Origin: Ananas comosus
Lineage: Eukaryota > Streptophyta > Magnoliopsida > Poales > Bromeliaceae
Length of the DNA stretch: 64,000 nucleotides
Reading direction: 5' to 3'
Assembly: GCF_001540865.1 (NCBI RefSeq)
Contig: NC_033621.1
Coordinates: 11,388,393 to 11,452,392, forward strand
The position numbers and the translations under genes were made by a program. Below the pieces are notes generated by a model that made no database searches, had not been told where the DNA came from, and worked only from the letters and a program-made list of their open reading frames with translations. Shown piece by piece: positions 44,921 to 56,633 of the stretch (position 1 is the first letter of the stretch; every line of letters starts with the position of its first letter).

Positions 44921-46928
44921 TTAATGTGCGGAAAAGACTGGTGCAGTTGCTCCATTCTCTGAAAAAATTCTTCTGGAAAAAAAAATTGCTTGGCTATCCA
45001 GGGAGACGGTTATTTTCCGCAACGAAGTTGCCATTCGGAATAAGACCTCCAAGAAGTCACATTCATATCTTTTTCTCGTAAAATCATGCATCGATATCCG
45101 GACCAATTTCTCAAGACAGAAGTTGTGAGAATCCCAGTATTCTCCTTTGCCAAATCCGCCGAAATAGTTGTAAATATCCTCGGACTGAGGCTAGAGAAAA
45201 AAAAGCATATATGAGAATAGAGCACGAGAAGAAAATGATGAAAATGCGGAGGATCTTAGGATATACTTTATAAGAAAAATAATTTTTAATATATTTCTAT
45301 CGTTTTCAAGAGTACGAACAATATAAGTATTTATAAAAAAATTTTATATATTTTAGTTTAATTTTGATTTACTTACTGAATCTTTGGTACATCCGCCGCT
45401 GAGAGACACGCAGTGTCTCGATCTTAGAGAACATCTTGAGCAAGAAGGCAACACCCAGCGAGCTATAGGGATGCAAATGGATCCGGGTTGGTGGAGCTCC
45501 GCCCCGATCCGCCCCGAATGGGATGGTAAGTGAGAACGAAAAATATAAAAAAATATAACCCGCTCCGAATCCGCCCCGATCCGCCAAGTAAATGGAGCGG
45601 GAGGTGGGAGACTCTTTTCTTCCTTCAATCCGCCCCGATCCGTCAAAAATCCGACTCCCGCCCCGATCCGCCCCGAATGGAGCGGTAAGTAGGAGTCAAA
45701 AATAAAATAAAAAATAACCCGCCCCGAATTCGCCAAGCCCCGATAAGAAATGGAGCGGGAGGTGGGGGAACTCTCCCGCCCCCGGATCCGCCGCGTTTGC
45801 ATCCCTAGCAGCTAAGTCCTCCAAAATAGGCAGTCAATTCTAAATGCTTGAGATTCTCATATTTCTGATCTGGTAGATTATTTATCTCATTGCGCCGATC
45901 GAAAACTAACTTGCCCAAATCCTACAATATTATTTAATTCAGCGTATCATTTCAGAATAAAAAGAAGAAGGTTTATAGATAGTATTTGTTAAATATAAAA
46001 TATAAAAGATATAGTTCTCGTGTTTTAACGCTCAAACTATCTCATGTTCGACTCGTTTAACAAACATTACAGGGGGCATATGTACCGCAGTTATACAGCA
46101 TTTAGGCAAGATCAGCCGATTGACTTTAAGCATGGAAAGCTTGCGGCCTCTGCCGGCCTTCAGCAGCATCTTCTTCAGATCATGCTCGACGAGCGAGCTA
46201 GGGATCTGCGGCGGCGAAGAGCGACAGCCGGCAGTACTTGAGCGCCGGGCAGCTGCTCGAGATGGCGTCCCCGGCGGGCAGAAACAAGCTTAGGTTGGCG
46301 AGATCGAGCCTCTGCAAGGAAGGTAGGAAAGCGGGCGGCGGGCCATTCCACCTGCGTTATTCCTCCTCCGGGGAAGGCGAGCTCGAGCACTCGTAAGGAG
46401 GGCAGGCGGAGGACCTCGGGCACTCCTAAAGAGGGCGGGTGGAAGGCTGCCGCGGATACGATGCCCAAGCGCCGCCCATGTTTCTGAGCGTAAGTTCTGA
46501 CGGTGAGGCATTCCAGTGCGGTGCTGGCTGCTGCGCGGCGGATCCAGGAGGGGAGTTGGGCGCGGTCGGAGTCGGCGGAAGCGGCGACGAGGGAGAAGGA
46601 GCGGAGGGGGACGGCGGGGTCGCGAAGGCGGAGGGCGGAGTCGACGAAGGAGGGGGAGAGGCCGGTGGTGAAGGAGAGGTCGGGGGACGTCGTCCAGACC
46701 GTCCGCCATCGCCGCGAGAGGAGGGAGGCGCTGACGGCAATGCGGGTGGGAAGACAGGCCAGAATTTCGTGGAGGACATGGTCCGGCAGACCTCGCTGAT
46801 GCAGCCTCTGCCTTCTCATCCTCCTCATAGTCCGGCAGGCCGCTGATGCAGTCTACCGCCTTCTCATCATCCTCCTCGTCGTGCAGGGCCCTGCAGCCTT
46901 CTTCTCTTTCTTTCCGATTCTTCTTCCA
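44921..46928 (-). pseudogene. F-box/FBD/LRR protein gene, copy 4, broken and interrupted by a hAT element
   Basis: Exon 1 (46086-46928) starts MEEESERKRRRL but shifts frame after about 20 codons. A partial duplication of the ISGLPDY segment precedes the F-box, which continues as GLPDHVLHEILACLPTRIAV. A 1-nt insertion in GGCCCGCCGCCCGC shifts the LRR frame, and a deletion then removes the LDVSCPLLEVFE to VMRTD region. Exon 2 (45377-45921) is split by the 342-bp element at 45466-45807. Exon 3 (from 45190) keeps most of the FBD but changes frame at IFFS. It is closest to copy 3 in exon 3 and in the exon 1 LRR region. Confidence 0.9.
45466..45807. mobile_element. Small hAT-type element inside exon 2 of copy 4
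   Basis: Ends TAGGGATGCAAA...TTTGCATCCCTA are inverted, and the terminal TAGGGATG resembles the hAT (Ac-like) consensus. Flanks are GCGAGCTA on the left and GCAGCTAA on the right, an 8-bp duplication with a one-base loss. Removing the element and one duplication restores the exon sequence seen in copy 3. The interior has two diverged tandem halves rich in CCGCCCCGATCCGCC. Confidence 0.9.
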
Positions 46929-47039
46929 TCCTATTGCACTCCATCGCATAATAATCATATAATAACATAACATAACATACCTTATATATGTATATATAAA
47001 GAGGAAATATAATCTTTTTTTTAATTAATTAATTTTTAA

Positions 47040-47940
47040 TATGAGTAATTATCTTTCTTTTTTTTTTTCATGCATATTCCCATCACTTTGTTTTTTTTTT
47101 CGGATTCAGATATGCCTCAGATATTAAATTTTTATTACTATATATTGGCTAAAAACAGATTCAAATACGATCAAATATCTTTTCGGATTAGGATAAGAAC
47201 AGGATTTTTATTTGAATATTATTCGGATAGTTATATATACAAATATGCACAATTAACAACAATGTAACTAAAGTATTACATTTATATTTAAATTTTCACG
47301 TACCTTTGATTTTATTGAATAATATCTAATATTTAGTAAGCATTAAATAGAATTTTAATACAAAATTTATAATAAAATAAATGAAAATACAATAAATAAC
47401 CTAATTCCTCCACAAAATATATTAACTTCCCGTTTATCTCCGTGCAAAACGAAATCAAACCTGAATTTATATTTCAAATCTAAATTTATAATTATAATTT
47501 AAGCTAAATTAAATTTAAATATATCTATATATTTAAATAGTTTTTATTAAAATTTAATAATTATTATTAAATTGAATTCTACACCTCTTACATATGACAA
47601 AGCTCTTTACCCTGGAATTAAGCTACACCCTCTTTTTTATTTTTCTGAAATATATAAATTAATAACGTATATTAGTTTTCAAAAATCCGAATCCGAATTC
47701 AAAAATCCAAATCCAAATTCAAAATATTCTAATATATCCGTATCCAAATCAGAATTCAAAATATTGTAAATTTAACATCCGAATTAATCGGAATCCAAAT
47801 CCGAATCCGAATCTGATCCGAATTCGAATTAGACGGGATGCATAGTTGGGCATTCATATTCGCATCCAATCGAATTCGGTGTCGAATTCGAATTAATACA
47901 TTTTTAATTGTTATGGAAAAAACATTGTATATATAATAAG
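47040..47940. mobile_element. MITE-like repeat with CGAATCC words, second copy
   Basis: Matches 23290-24330 without its GC-rich insert. It contains ATTCAAAATATTCTAATATATC, AAAATATTGTAAATTTAA and CCGAATCCGAATC words. The right end ATTCATATTCGCATCC resembles the left end of the other copy. It is non-coding. Confidence 0.55.
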
Positions 47941-48182
47941 AGCAAATGGGCCGGATCCAAAACCAACCCAACTAGAGGCCTATTTGCAATAGGCGCCATC
48001 AACTTTTTCTCTTGAAAAAACTAGTCTTTATTTTTTTGTCATTGGCCCAAATTGTTTATAAATTTAGGACCAAATTATTTTATTGGGCCTGGCCCAATTA
48101 ATAATTCGTGCAAGAGAATAGCGAAATGGGCTTGGGCCATGAACACACACTTTATAGGGATCCCCACTTTACATGTGTAGGG

Positions 48183-48534
48183 TAGGGATGCAAATGGATC
48201 CGGGTTGGTGGAGCTCCGCCCCGATCCGCCCCGAATGGGGTGGTAAGTGGGAACAAAAAATATAGAAAAATATAACCCGCCCCGAATCCGCCCCGATCTG
48301 CCAAGTAAATGGAGCGGGAGGCAGGAGACTCTTTTCTTCCTTCAATCTATCCCGATCCGTTAAAAATCCGCTCCCGCCCCGCTCCCGCCCCGATCCGCCC
48401 CGAATGGAGCGGTAAGTAGGAGCCAAAAATAAAATGAAAAGTAACCCGCCCCGAATCCGCCCCGCCCAGATAAGAAATGGAGCCGGAGGTGGGGGAACTC
48501 TCCCGCTCCCGGATCCGCCCCGTTTGCATCCCTA
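48183..48534. mobile_element. Small hAT-type element, intergenic twin
   Basis: Same termini and interior as 45466-45807 and very similar in sequence. It is flanked by perfect 8-bp duplications GTGTAGGG (48175-48182 and 48535-48542). It confirms the family's ends and target-site size. Confidence 0.9.
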
Positions 48535-48639
48535 GTGTAGGGATTAGTGTTAATATTTGAGACCACGAGGGCAAAATTGTAAAATGAACATACATCTTAT
48601 TCTTTTTTTGAGAGATAACATACATCTTATTAGAACTAT

Positions 48640-48644
48640 ATTCG

Positions 48645-48686
<42 letters not shown>

Positions 48687-49179
48687 CATATTGAATAATA
48701 AGAAAAATCTGAATTTCAAAATTTTTGATGTAACCAGTGCTTTTGAACAATATATTTGGAATTTAAAACCTTTTATTTGATTAATCGATCTCTATTAATC
48801 TTCAGAGTACTCCGTAACATTTATTTATTTATTTATTTATTTTTTTTGGCAGAACATTTGGTAATTTGATGGATTATTTTGTGTATATATCCTGTCAAAG
48901 ATGTTTTGAATATTAATTCTAAGATTAGATTATACATAAAACCTAAAGTTTTAAATTAAATTACTAATTTTGTAATCCAACGAGATATTATCAAAATCAG
49001 CTCTGTTAATTACATCACGCGAGAGAGAGAGAGAGAGAGAGAGAGACCTAACGTACTCGTGAGACGCTAAATTAGAATGTAAGCATCAATTATATATATA
49101 TATATATATAGTTGAGATTAGAGTTCAGGGTTTAAGGTTACCAAAATTCTCATGGGTCAAAATTTTAACCTTAAATATA

Positions 49180-49225
<46 letters not shown>

Positions 49226-49226
49226 G

Positions 49227-49255
<29 letters not shown>
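48640..49255. repeat. Microsatellite cluster
   Basis: (TA)n at 48646-48684, (GA)n at about 49020-49046, (TA)n at about 49092-49110, (AAT)n at about 49180-49223 and (GA)n at about 49228-49252. No gene lies between them. Confidence 0.9.
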
Positions 49256-49257
<2 letters not shown>

Positions 49258-49367
49258 GTGGACAACCGAGGAGGGCAACTTGTGCACTGTGCCCTCATAG
49301 ACAAGGAATTAATAGGGTCCCCCCTCCCCTTCATGCATTCATTAATTTCTTAATAAACTCATATATG

Positions 49368-49640
49368 AGCTAGAATACTATCAGTAGCAAATAGACTCCG
49401 TTGCTACTAATTTGTTTTCAATAATATAGCTCCTGAATTGACGATCGACATTGTTGGACATAATCTAGCTAGAACACTAAAAATATTTAGAAATTAAATT
49501 ATATATTTTTTCGATATTATAATCTTGTGCATCAAGTGAACATTGAACAACTAAAAATAAGTATATATCCTTTCAAAAAATGATGATAGGATTATTATAA
49601 TCAAGATCAAAAGTATATAGATCTTGTTTTAAATGGATTA
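49368..49640. mobile_element. P-group MITE, left part only
   Basis: CTAGAATACTATCAGTAGCA, CTCCGTTGCTACTAATTTG and GAATTGACGATCGACATTG match the left arm of the P copy at 57244. The right arm is missing before a TA-rich run at about 49636. Confidence 0.55.
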
Positions 49641-49897
49641 TATATATATATAGATATATATATATATATGCTCTTCTTTTCTTCTCTCTTTTTTTTTATT
49701 TTTTATTTTAACAGTTAGCATGAGTTTAATGTTCGCATTTGCTTCAAACTTTGAAGAAACAATTAATGATTATGATTACAATGTGGGCCATTTTTACCTA
49801 TTTTAGTGGACACCAGTAAATTATGGCATTAATAATGAAAAAGATCATGAATCACAATTCAAATAATTAAAGCACGTGATCATCAATGATTGAGATA

Positions 49898-49928
<31 letters not shown>

Positions 49929-50275
49929 CTTCTATTTTTCTAAATTTTATTGGTGTGTGTTTTTCACTTGAGCTAGGCTTTTATATCTGCAACATTCTGA
50001 ATCTCAAGATGACACGGTTTAACCGCTATATATCCACATAAGGCATGTTAATTTGGATATCGAAATGAAATGTATAGTGATAACTTGTTTAGTATGATGA
50101 TTTTTTTTTTTTTGCGTGTGGTATATATAGCTAGTATATTTCACTTAAGAAGTAATTTATATTGATCCGAAAGAAAACCTTGATGGCCAGATATATTTGG
50201 TATCTATTCTACGTACGCATCTGATCACGATCCTCATCTTATTTCCAAATACTAATGTTTCTTCAGTAAATTAAA

Positions 50276-50563
50276 GAGATATTTATGCCGAACAACATGT
50301 TCATCCATCCAAACCGCATATACCTTGGTGGATTACAACTGGTCTTGGATCAGTCAGATGTAGCGAACCAGCCCAGAAACAGTCTTAACTTTTCCAACTC
50401 GATCTCTCTAAACAAAGCAAGAGATATGCCGAACAATATGTTCATACATCCAAACAGCTAGCGTACACCTTGGTGGATTACAACTGGTCTTGAGATATCA
50501 CAGAATTCGCATCGAAACCAGTCCAAAAACAGTCCTAACATTTCCGACTCTCTAAATAAAGCA
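50276..50563. repeat. Tandem duplication, two units of about 144 bp
   Basis: Units at 50276-50419 and 50420-50563 share ATGCCGAACAAYATGTTCAT, CTTGGTGGATTACAACTGG and AAACAGTC-TAAC in the same order. They have diverged moderately, so the duplication is not recent. No function is seen. Confidence 0.8.
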
Positions 50564-50674
50564 ACACTCCCTCCCATAACTAACCCGCCAGGCTGTGCCA
50601 CTCGCAAAGCGCCAAGTGTCGCCCCAATCATCCACAGGTGCCACACATGGACCACATACACAGGTGATGATCAT

Positions 50675-50675
<1 letters not shown>

Positions 50676-50741
<66 letters not shown>
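50676..50741. repeat. (TA)n microsatellite
   Basis: About 30 TA units. Confidence 0.95.
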
Positions 50742-50744
<3 letters not shown>

Positions 50745-52506
50745 ACTAGGACCACCACCACTGTATAATTGCACCTATATGTGTTACATTATGCATGGCC
50801 CATGCATATGGTGTTGAGGAGGAGCATGGACCCCTCCATTGTCGACCCCTGCTGCGATGGGTCTACGTCCACCTCGCATTCACATCCAAAATATATGCTG
50901 TGCCCTCCACTTTAATCATTTACACCGCCCCCCTTTCTCTTTCAAATAGAGTAATAATAAGCAATAACACCCCCTCTTCTCTCTCTATGTATACATTACA
51001 CATATATATAATATATATGTTTCTCTCTCATCTGTAATATTCCTTTTGTTTCCCTTTGTCCCATGGAAGTGTATGTGAGTGTGTGTGAAAAGGAGAGAGA
51101 GAGAGAGAGATGAACCAAACAGTGAGTGTTACTGTTGGAATGAATATTTGATGAGGGGGGTAGCTTGTTACCTGAAAAATATGGTAAGAGCTAGGGACCA
51201 ATTCATCAGGGGAAATGTTGTCGCCTTTCTTTAAAAAATAATATATATAAAAATATATGTATCTTAAGGTACTCTAGCTGAGAGGAAAGTGACTAACTAG
51301 TGGAGATGTTGGGGGAGGCATATGAATGAATGTAATGTTGCTTTATAGATGCATGAAAAAAAAAAAAAATTTGACCACATTGTATATATAGCATTTGAAA
51401 ACAATTTTCTTTGTGTTCTCTTACTTTGTGGGGGCGAAAAAAGTACCGGTTAAGATACAAAATATCCCGTCGCACTTTATCCTGGACCCCGCGTGGTCTT
51501 AATTATCATCTTGCATAAAACTTTGTATCAATTTGAAACTTGTGTATACTTTACTGCTGTATCAAATATGTAAAATTATTTTTGATGATCAGTCAATGTG
51601 GATGTAAAATTTTACAAAGTCTTTTAATTTAAGAAGTCTTTTTTTAAAATTTAGACATATTATACAAGCTTTGTGCCAAATCATTCCAGTGAATCAAGGT
51701 CCAAAGTGCAAGGGAGGATTTTGTAATTTAACTAGCCACAAGAAAATATATTTGTGGAAAAAAAAAAAATGTACTTCTCTGTTAGTCGCAATGCTATGGG
51801 ATGGTCACGCTCCTAGTTTGGCCTAGTTTTCAGAATTATTTTGTTATGAGGAGCATAAGTGAGATATTCGACAGCCAAAATATGTAAATTAAGCTTATCA
51901 TTCGTGACTAGAATACACAAAATATATATTAGTTTAAGACTATTTGTAAAAAAAATATTAAGACTTCGCAAAAAGCTATACAAAAACCACTGCTTTAAAT
52001 TAAGAAACCTTAGGCAATTAAAACTCATAAGCTATTAATTTATAAATAGAAGTGGTGAAACATATATCTTCTTTTTTTTAATTTTTCTCTTTTTTTTGTC
52101 CCCTCCTTTTCCTTTAAGTGAAATTGATGTAGTGGCGCACCTTAGAGATAGAGAGATATTGGAGATGACCCTTTCTATGTAAAGATCTAGCTTTTCCCTG
52201 TCTAAGTGCAGTAGTATATAGAAATTATGATTCAAAAGAGAGAGAGAGAGATACTAGTGGGGGCAAAGCTAAGCTTCACTTTTCACAAAAGTGTTGCAAT
52301 TGATCACTAATTGTTAATCATGCATCACTTGATTCGAGAGAGAAGAGTACTGTGCAAGTTGGAACATGCATGTTGATGTGTTGGGGTGAGATTCGATCTC
52401 CCTTGCTACCTAATAATTAGGATATATTTGGGCTCATAAAGATCCCTCTACCATGTATTTAGATTCAACTACCTACACGGAAAGTTAATTTGAAGCATAT
52501 TATATA
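50742..52506. other. No supportable gene
   Basis: Unique-looking AT-rich DNA with short GA repeats (51092-51110, 52237-52250). A LINE-tail-like GGGTAGCTTGTTACCTGAAAAA occurs at 51160 without any further LINE sequence. Confidence 0.5.
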
Positions 52507-52547
52507 GGGCCCATTTGGTTTAACTGTAGCATGTAGTCTTTTTTTTT

Positions 52548-52590
<43 letters not shown>

Positions 52591-53020
52591 AATAGGTAGC
52601 AAGCTAGCTGCTTCATTCATTAGGTAAAATGAACTGAGTGTACAAAATGGAAGCAGCTAGGGCCTCTGAAAAAACAGGCAAAAAGAGGTAAAAAAAAAAA
52701 AGAGAAGCGAAAAAGAACGGGCTAGGTGAGAAAAGAAAGAAAGAAGGTCGAGTGGCACATCAGCGCAGAGCGGTCCAATTGCTCTTCAAAAGGTTGACAC
52801 ATCCTAATGACCTGGTAGCGTGTAGTCTTTGTTAGATGAAATATTAACTAAGTAGTGTTGCTTACTTTGTCAAAACCTCGATCTTCAGCAAATTCCCTCG
52901 GTGGTAGCAGCTAGCGGAAGTATAAATATCAAAGTTTGGGCTTCTACTTCTAGATCTCAACATCTAATTCAGAGATGATTTTTCTTGAAAGAAGAAACAG
53001 AAGCAGAACCAAACAGGCTG
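52507..53020. mobile_element. MITE with GGGCCCATTTGGTT ends, hosting a LINE fragment
   Basis: The left end is GGGCCCATTTGGTTTAACTG and the right end GAACCAAACAGGCTG, an inverted pair of the common plant hAT-type MITE terminus. The LINE fragment at 52542-52814 is nested near its left end. Without that insertion it would be about 225 bp. Its target duplication was not resolved. Confidence 0.45.
52542..52814 (-). mobile_element. L1-type LINE, 3' end fragment
   Basis: On the minus strand it ends with CTAATGAATGAAGCAGCTAG and the hairpin segment GCTTGCTACCTATTTC, then a long A tail (T run about 52542-52586). Flanking 16-bp duplications are GTAGCATGTAGTCTTT and GTAGCGTGTAGTCTTT (one mismatch). It carries only 3' UTR and the very end of ORF2. 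Confidence 0.8.
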
Positions 53021-55021
53021 TTAATTAGGCGCATTTTGTTTGTAGTAGTTAGACAATTATAGGATAACTACAATGTTAAGTGGATATATCATACAAAGCA
53101 CAAAATGTTTTTATAATGTTTGAGATAGAGTGAGCTGGTAAAATTACACCACCATATCAAGAAACTTACCACAATATTTCTTCCAGGAAATTGGACTTCC
53201 ATTCATTGCACCTCTAAGTTGCTTTATTTATGTTTCAAATGGATCGTAGAGAAGGATGGTGTTGTGGTGATACGGCAATAGCTAGATTAGTTGTCAATCA
53301 CCTCAAGATTGATAAGATTTAACTTCCATGTCATCTTTAAGAAATGATGCGACGAGTTGATCGAATCAGCATCATTTCATCATGACCAAACTATCTACCT
53401 GAGATGACACGCCAACTAATTAAATCGGTCACCTCATCACCCGAACTTAAGACAAAAGTAATCAAACTTGAAGAAAAAATTTAAAGTTTAATGGCTTGAT
53501 TACAACATATGGAAGTTTAGTAACCTAAATTAAACCTCATGCTAAGTTCCGTGAGCTACGATTATCCATAAGGATTTGGCGTGAATAATAGTTACAATTT
53601 GAAATCAGCTAGAATAGATATATATTCATAACCATTTTCCTGCTTTTTTTGGAAACACAAGAGGGATAAATTTGAATTATACATCGCTCTCATGCTGTAG
53701 CCTAATCAAACATTGCCTTATGTTAGCTGCAATTCGATCGATCCACTTCCCCCTTATGAGAAGGATGTACACCTATCCACAAGAATATTTTATTAATATG
53801 AGGAGAAGTCATTCTCTTTTTTTAAAAAGAAAGAAAAGAAAAGAAAAAGAAATGAAACTTTGCTGAAATTTCATACAATAAATAAATTGATTGATTAGAC
53901 CTGCCAACTACTTAATTCACTTAATTGTAGCTTGCATGTTGTGACTCTATCCATCCATTTGGTCCCCTTTCATCATGGCCATTTTCTTGAAAACAATCTC
54001 CTGATAGTAACATGATCATGACCTGAATTATCTATAATCTACTTGAATTGGTCCACTATTATGCGAATTAAGGATGACATACATATTTCACTAATATCAG
54101 TTCTTTTTGACAGAAAGCATGTTAACTAGTTTTGAATAAAGATTCGTCGAATCACACCTCCACTGCACTGCTTAGAGCAATTGGCTGACTTCCTCCTATT
54201 TGGGCTACTAGGAGAACCAATTTCAAATCTAGCTTCATGCAAGATGGAAAATGTTTAGGAGAAACAAATTTAAATTTATCTTCATGTAACAACAGATGCA
54301 TGTGTGGTGACCTACAGACATCTTTTTCTATTAAAAAAATAAATAAAACCAACCATATATAGTGGTTTGGGTTCACTGGTGTCTTTACATGTGGCATTCA
54401 ATGCTTAGCCTAGAAAGGACAAAAAGGGTGAGCCATTAAAACCAAATATGTAATTTGTTGGGTACCTAAGAGACCTGATCATAGAGGACTAGAAGAGCTC
54501 AGCATAAATTGAATGAGGAGGACATAAAATAATTATTATTTTATTAAAAGTCCATTAACACTTTCCTTGTTGTTTCCTGGCATTTTACAAATTCTAACGT
54601 CCCCTTCAACATTTCCCCCTTAATTAATTTCTTTTAAAAAAATGTTTCTTAAGAAGCTCTTGGGATCATCAAAGAAGCTACCTCTTTCCCTTGACCCAGG
54701 TGGATCTTGCACATGTATATATTTACTTTAAAAAGGGTGGAAATCCCTAGAATTAATACTTTTCTCATGAAGGGGCTTCTCTAGAATCACAAGTCACTAC
54801 TCATGAGACATGATTGGCACATTTTAATATTAGAAAAATAAGCCACCAATTTGATTATTCTAAGTATATTATTGCATTAAATTTAGGCCATGAGGTTGTG
54901 TCCCAACTTTCTCCATTAATAGTGCATGCAACAAGGAGTTTGAATCATTGAGCCTTGCAGACTAAGTAATATATTGGGGTTATATAGTATTCATAAATAT
55001 CTATATATTTATAAAAATATA
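53021..55021. other. No supportable gene
   Basis: AT-rich DNA with no clear repeat structure, coding frame or element ends that I can defend. Confidence 0.5.
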
Positions 55022-55266
55022 TATCTAGAGTTGAGCTGAAATACCATTAATAGCATTTGAATTTTTTTGCTATTGATTTTTTTACTCTATAATCAATTCC
55101 ATCTTTTAGATCATACTATTCAACCAACTAACCACCCACTCAATCCTAGGAGAACCACCGCTATAGGGGACTACTATCATCCCAGCCTATAATTTTTCAT
55201 CCGTTGGTTAAAAACTCGATTGTAAAAGAGCATAAATACTATGAATAGTATTTCAGCCCAAGTATA
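55022..55266. mobile_element. Q-group MITE
   Basis: Ends GAGTTGAGCTGAAATACCAT and ATACTATGAATAGTATTTCAG are inverted. It contains CCACTCAATCCTAGGAGAAC and GGGGACTACTATCATCC. TA repeats lie on both sides. Confidence 0.7.
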
Positions 55267-55276
55267 TATATATATA

Positions 55277-55480
55277 ATAAAAGCACCAATCAATTGGTGT
55301 TTTTAAATTTGTAGCCTTTGGATGGAGATGATGTAGGAATAGAATGGTGGTGGAAGGTGGTGGCAGTTGGATTAGTATTTGATCTAAAGGCTACTAATTG
55401 TTAAAGGGTAGATCTAAAGATTAGAAACTTAAAATCACCAATAGAATGGTGCTTTTACGTGTATTCTAGCTCAATTCTCT
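55277..55480. mobile_element. Q-related MITE
   Basis: Ends TAAAAGCACCAATCAATTGG and CACCAATAGAATGGTGCTTTT are inverted. The middle differs from the main Q group. It lies between a TA run and a CT run. Confidence 0.55.
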
Positions 55481-55581
55481 CTCTCTCTCTCTCTCTCTCT
55501 CTATACTCATAAGAGTATAGTAGCCGGACTCTATATATATATATACATACTCTATATATATATATATATATAGAGTATATG

Positions 55582-55616
<35 letters not shown>

Positions 55617-55681
55617 ATGTATATATATGTATATGTATGTGTATGTGTATGTATATGTATATGTATATGTATGTGTATGTG

Positions 55682-55716
<35 letters not shown>

Positions 55717-55941
55717 GTATGTATATGTGTATGTATATGTATGTGTATGTGTATGTATGTGTGTATGTATATGTATATGTATATGTATATGTGTATGTGT
55801 ATGTGTATGTATATGTATATGTATATGTGTATGTGTATGTGTATGTATGTGTATATGTATGTATATGTGTATGTATATGTATATGTATATGTATGTGTAT
55901 ATGTATGTATATGTATATGTATATGTATGTGTATATGTATG

Positions 55942-56014
<73 letters not shown>

Positions 56015-56030
56015 TATATATATATATAGA
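55481..56030. repeat. (CT)n, (TA)n and long TATGTA/TGTATG minisatellite
   Basis: Starts with about 11 CT units, then TA runs, then about 350 bp of alternating TATA, TGTA and TGTG hexamer-like units, then TA again. All reading frames across it are repeat translations. Confidence 0.95.
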
Positions 56031-56570
56031 GTAAGTCTTCTGTACTTTCGAAAGTATGGAGACCTCCGTGTTTGTAAGTTATTTTCGATGATAGGAAATC
56101 CGATTCGACGATCGGCTCCGTTAAGTATAATTACCCTATTGGAACTATCCATAAACCAAATTTTATAATTTTTTGATATCATTTACCAAGCGATCAAAAG
56201 GTCTAAAAAATGACTATTTTAACGGCCGATATAGCACGTTTTTAAGTTTAACGGTGTAGAAGCATCTAAATTAGATGAAAATTTAATAGAAAATTCTACT
56301 TAACATCAATAGCAAGACCAATATTTTCGATTTGAAATTTGAGTAATTTATCGCTGCTTTTTATGAAATTTTTATTTTCAGTCGTTCAATTTAAGGCTAC
56401 TCGTTTACTAGACAAACGAAGTAAAAAATTTATGAAATTTGGTTTCTAGATAGTTCTAATAGCGTAGATTATGTCTAATAGAACCGATCGCCGAATCGAA
56501 TGTTCCATTATTGAAAACAACTTACAAATACGGAGGCTTCCGTACTTTCGAAAGCATAGGAGCCTAGCTC
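56031..56570. mobile_element. P-group foldback MITE
   Basis: Ends GTAAGTCTTCTGTACTTTCG and CGAAAGCATAGGAGCCTAGC. Inverted arms include CGACGATCGGCTCCGTTAAG on the left and TAGAACCGATCGCCGAATCG on the right, with a central loop near 56270-56330. It sits between two TA microsatellites. Confidence 0.8.
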
Positions 56571-56577
56571 TATATAT

Positions 56578-56630
<53 letters not shown>

Positions 56631-56633
<3 letters not shown>

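Noticed and set aside
45353..45802. 149-codon minus-strand frame
   Set aside because: It translates the hAT element inserted in copy 4 and part of exon 2. The same peptide pieces appear at the intergenic twin at 48169-48426.
51155..51190. LINE-tail-like GGGTAGCTTGTTACCTGAAAAA
   Set aside because: No adjoining LINE 3' UTR landmarks (AATGAATGAAGC or ORF2 remnants) and an imperfect hairpin; probably chance or too decayed.
55579..56034. Long frames of Tyr, Val, Cys, Ile and Met
   Set aside because: Pure translation of the TATGTA/TGTATG minisatellite in three frames.
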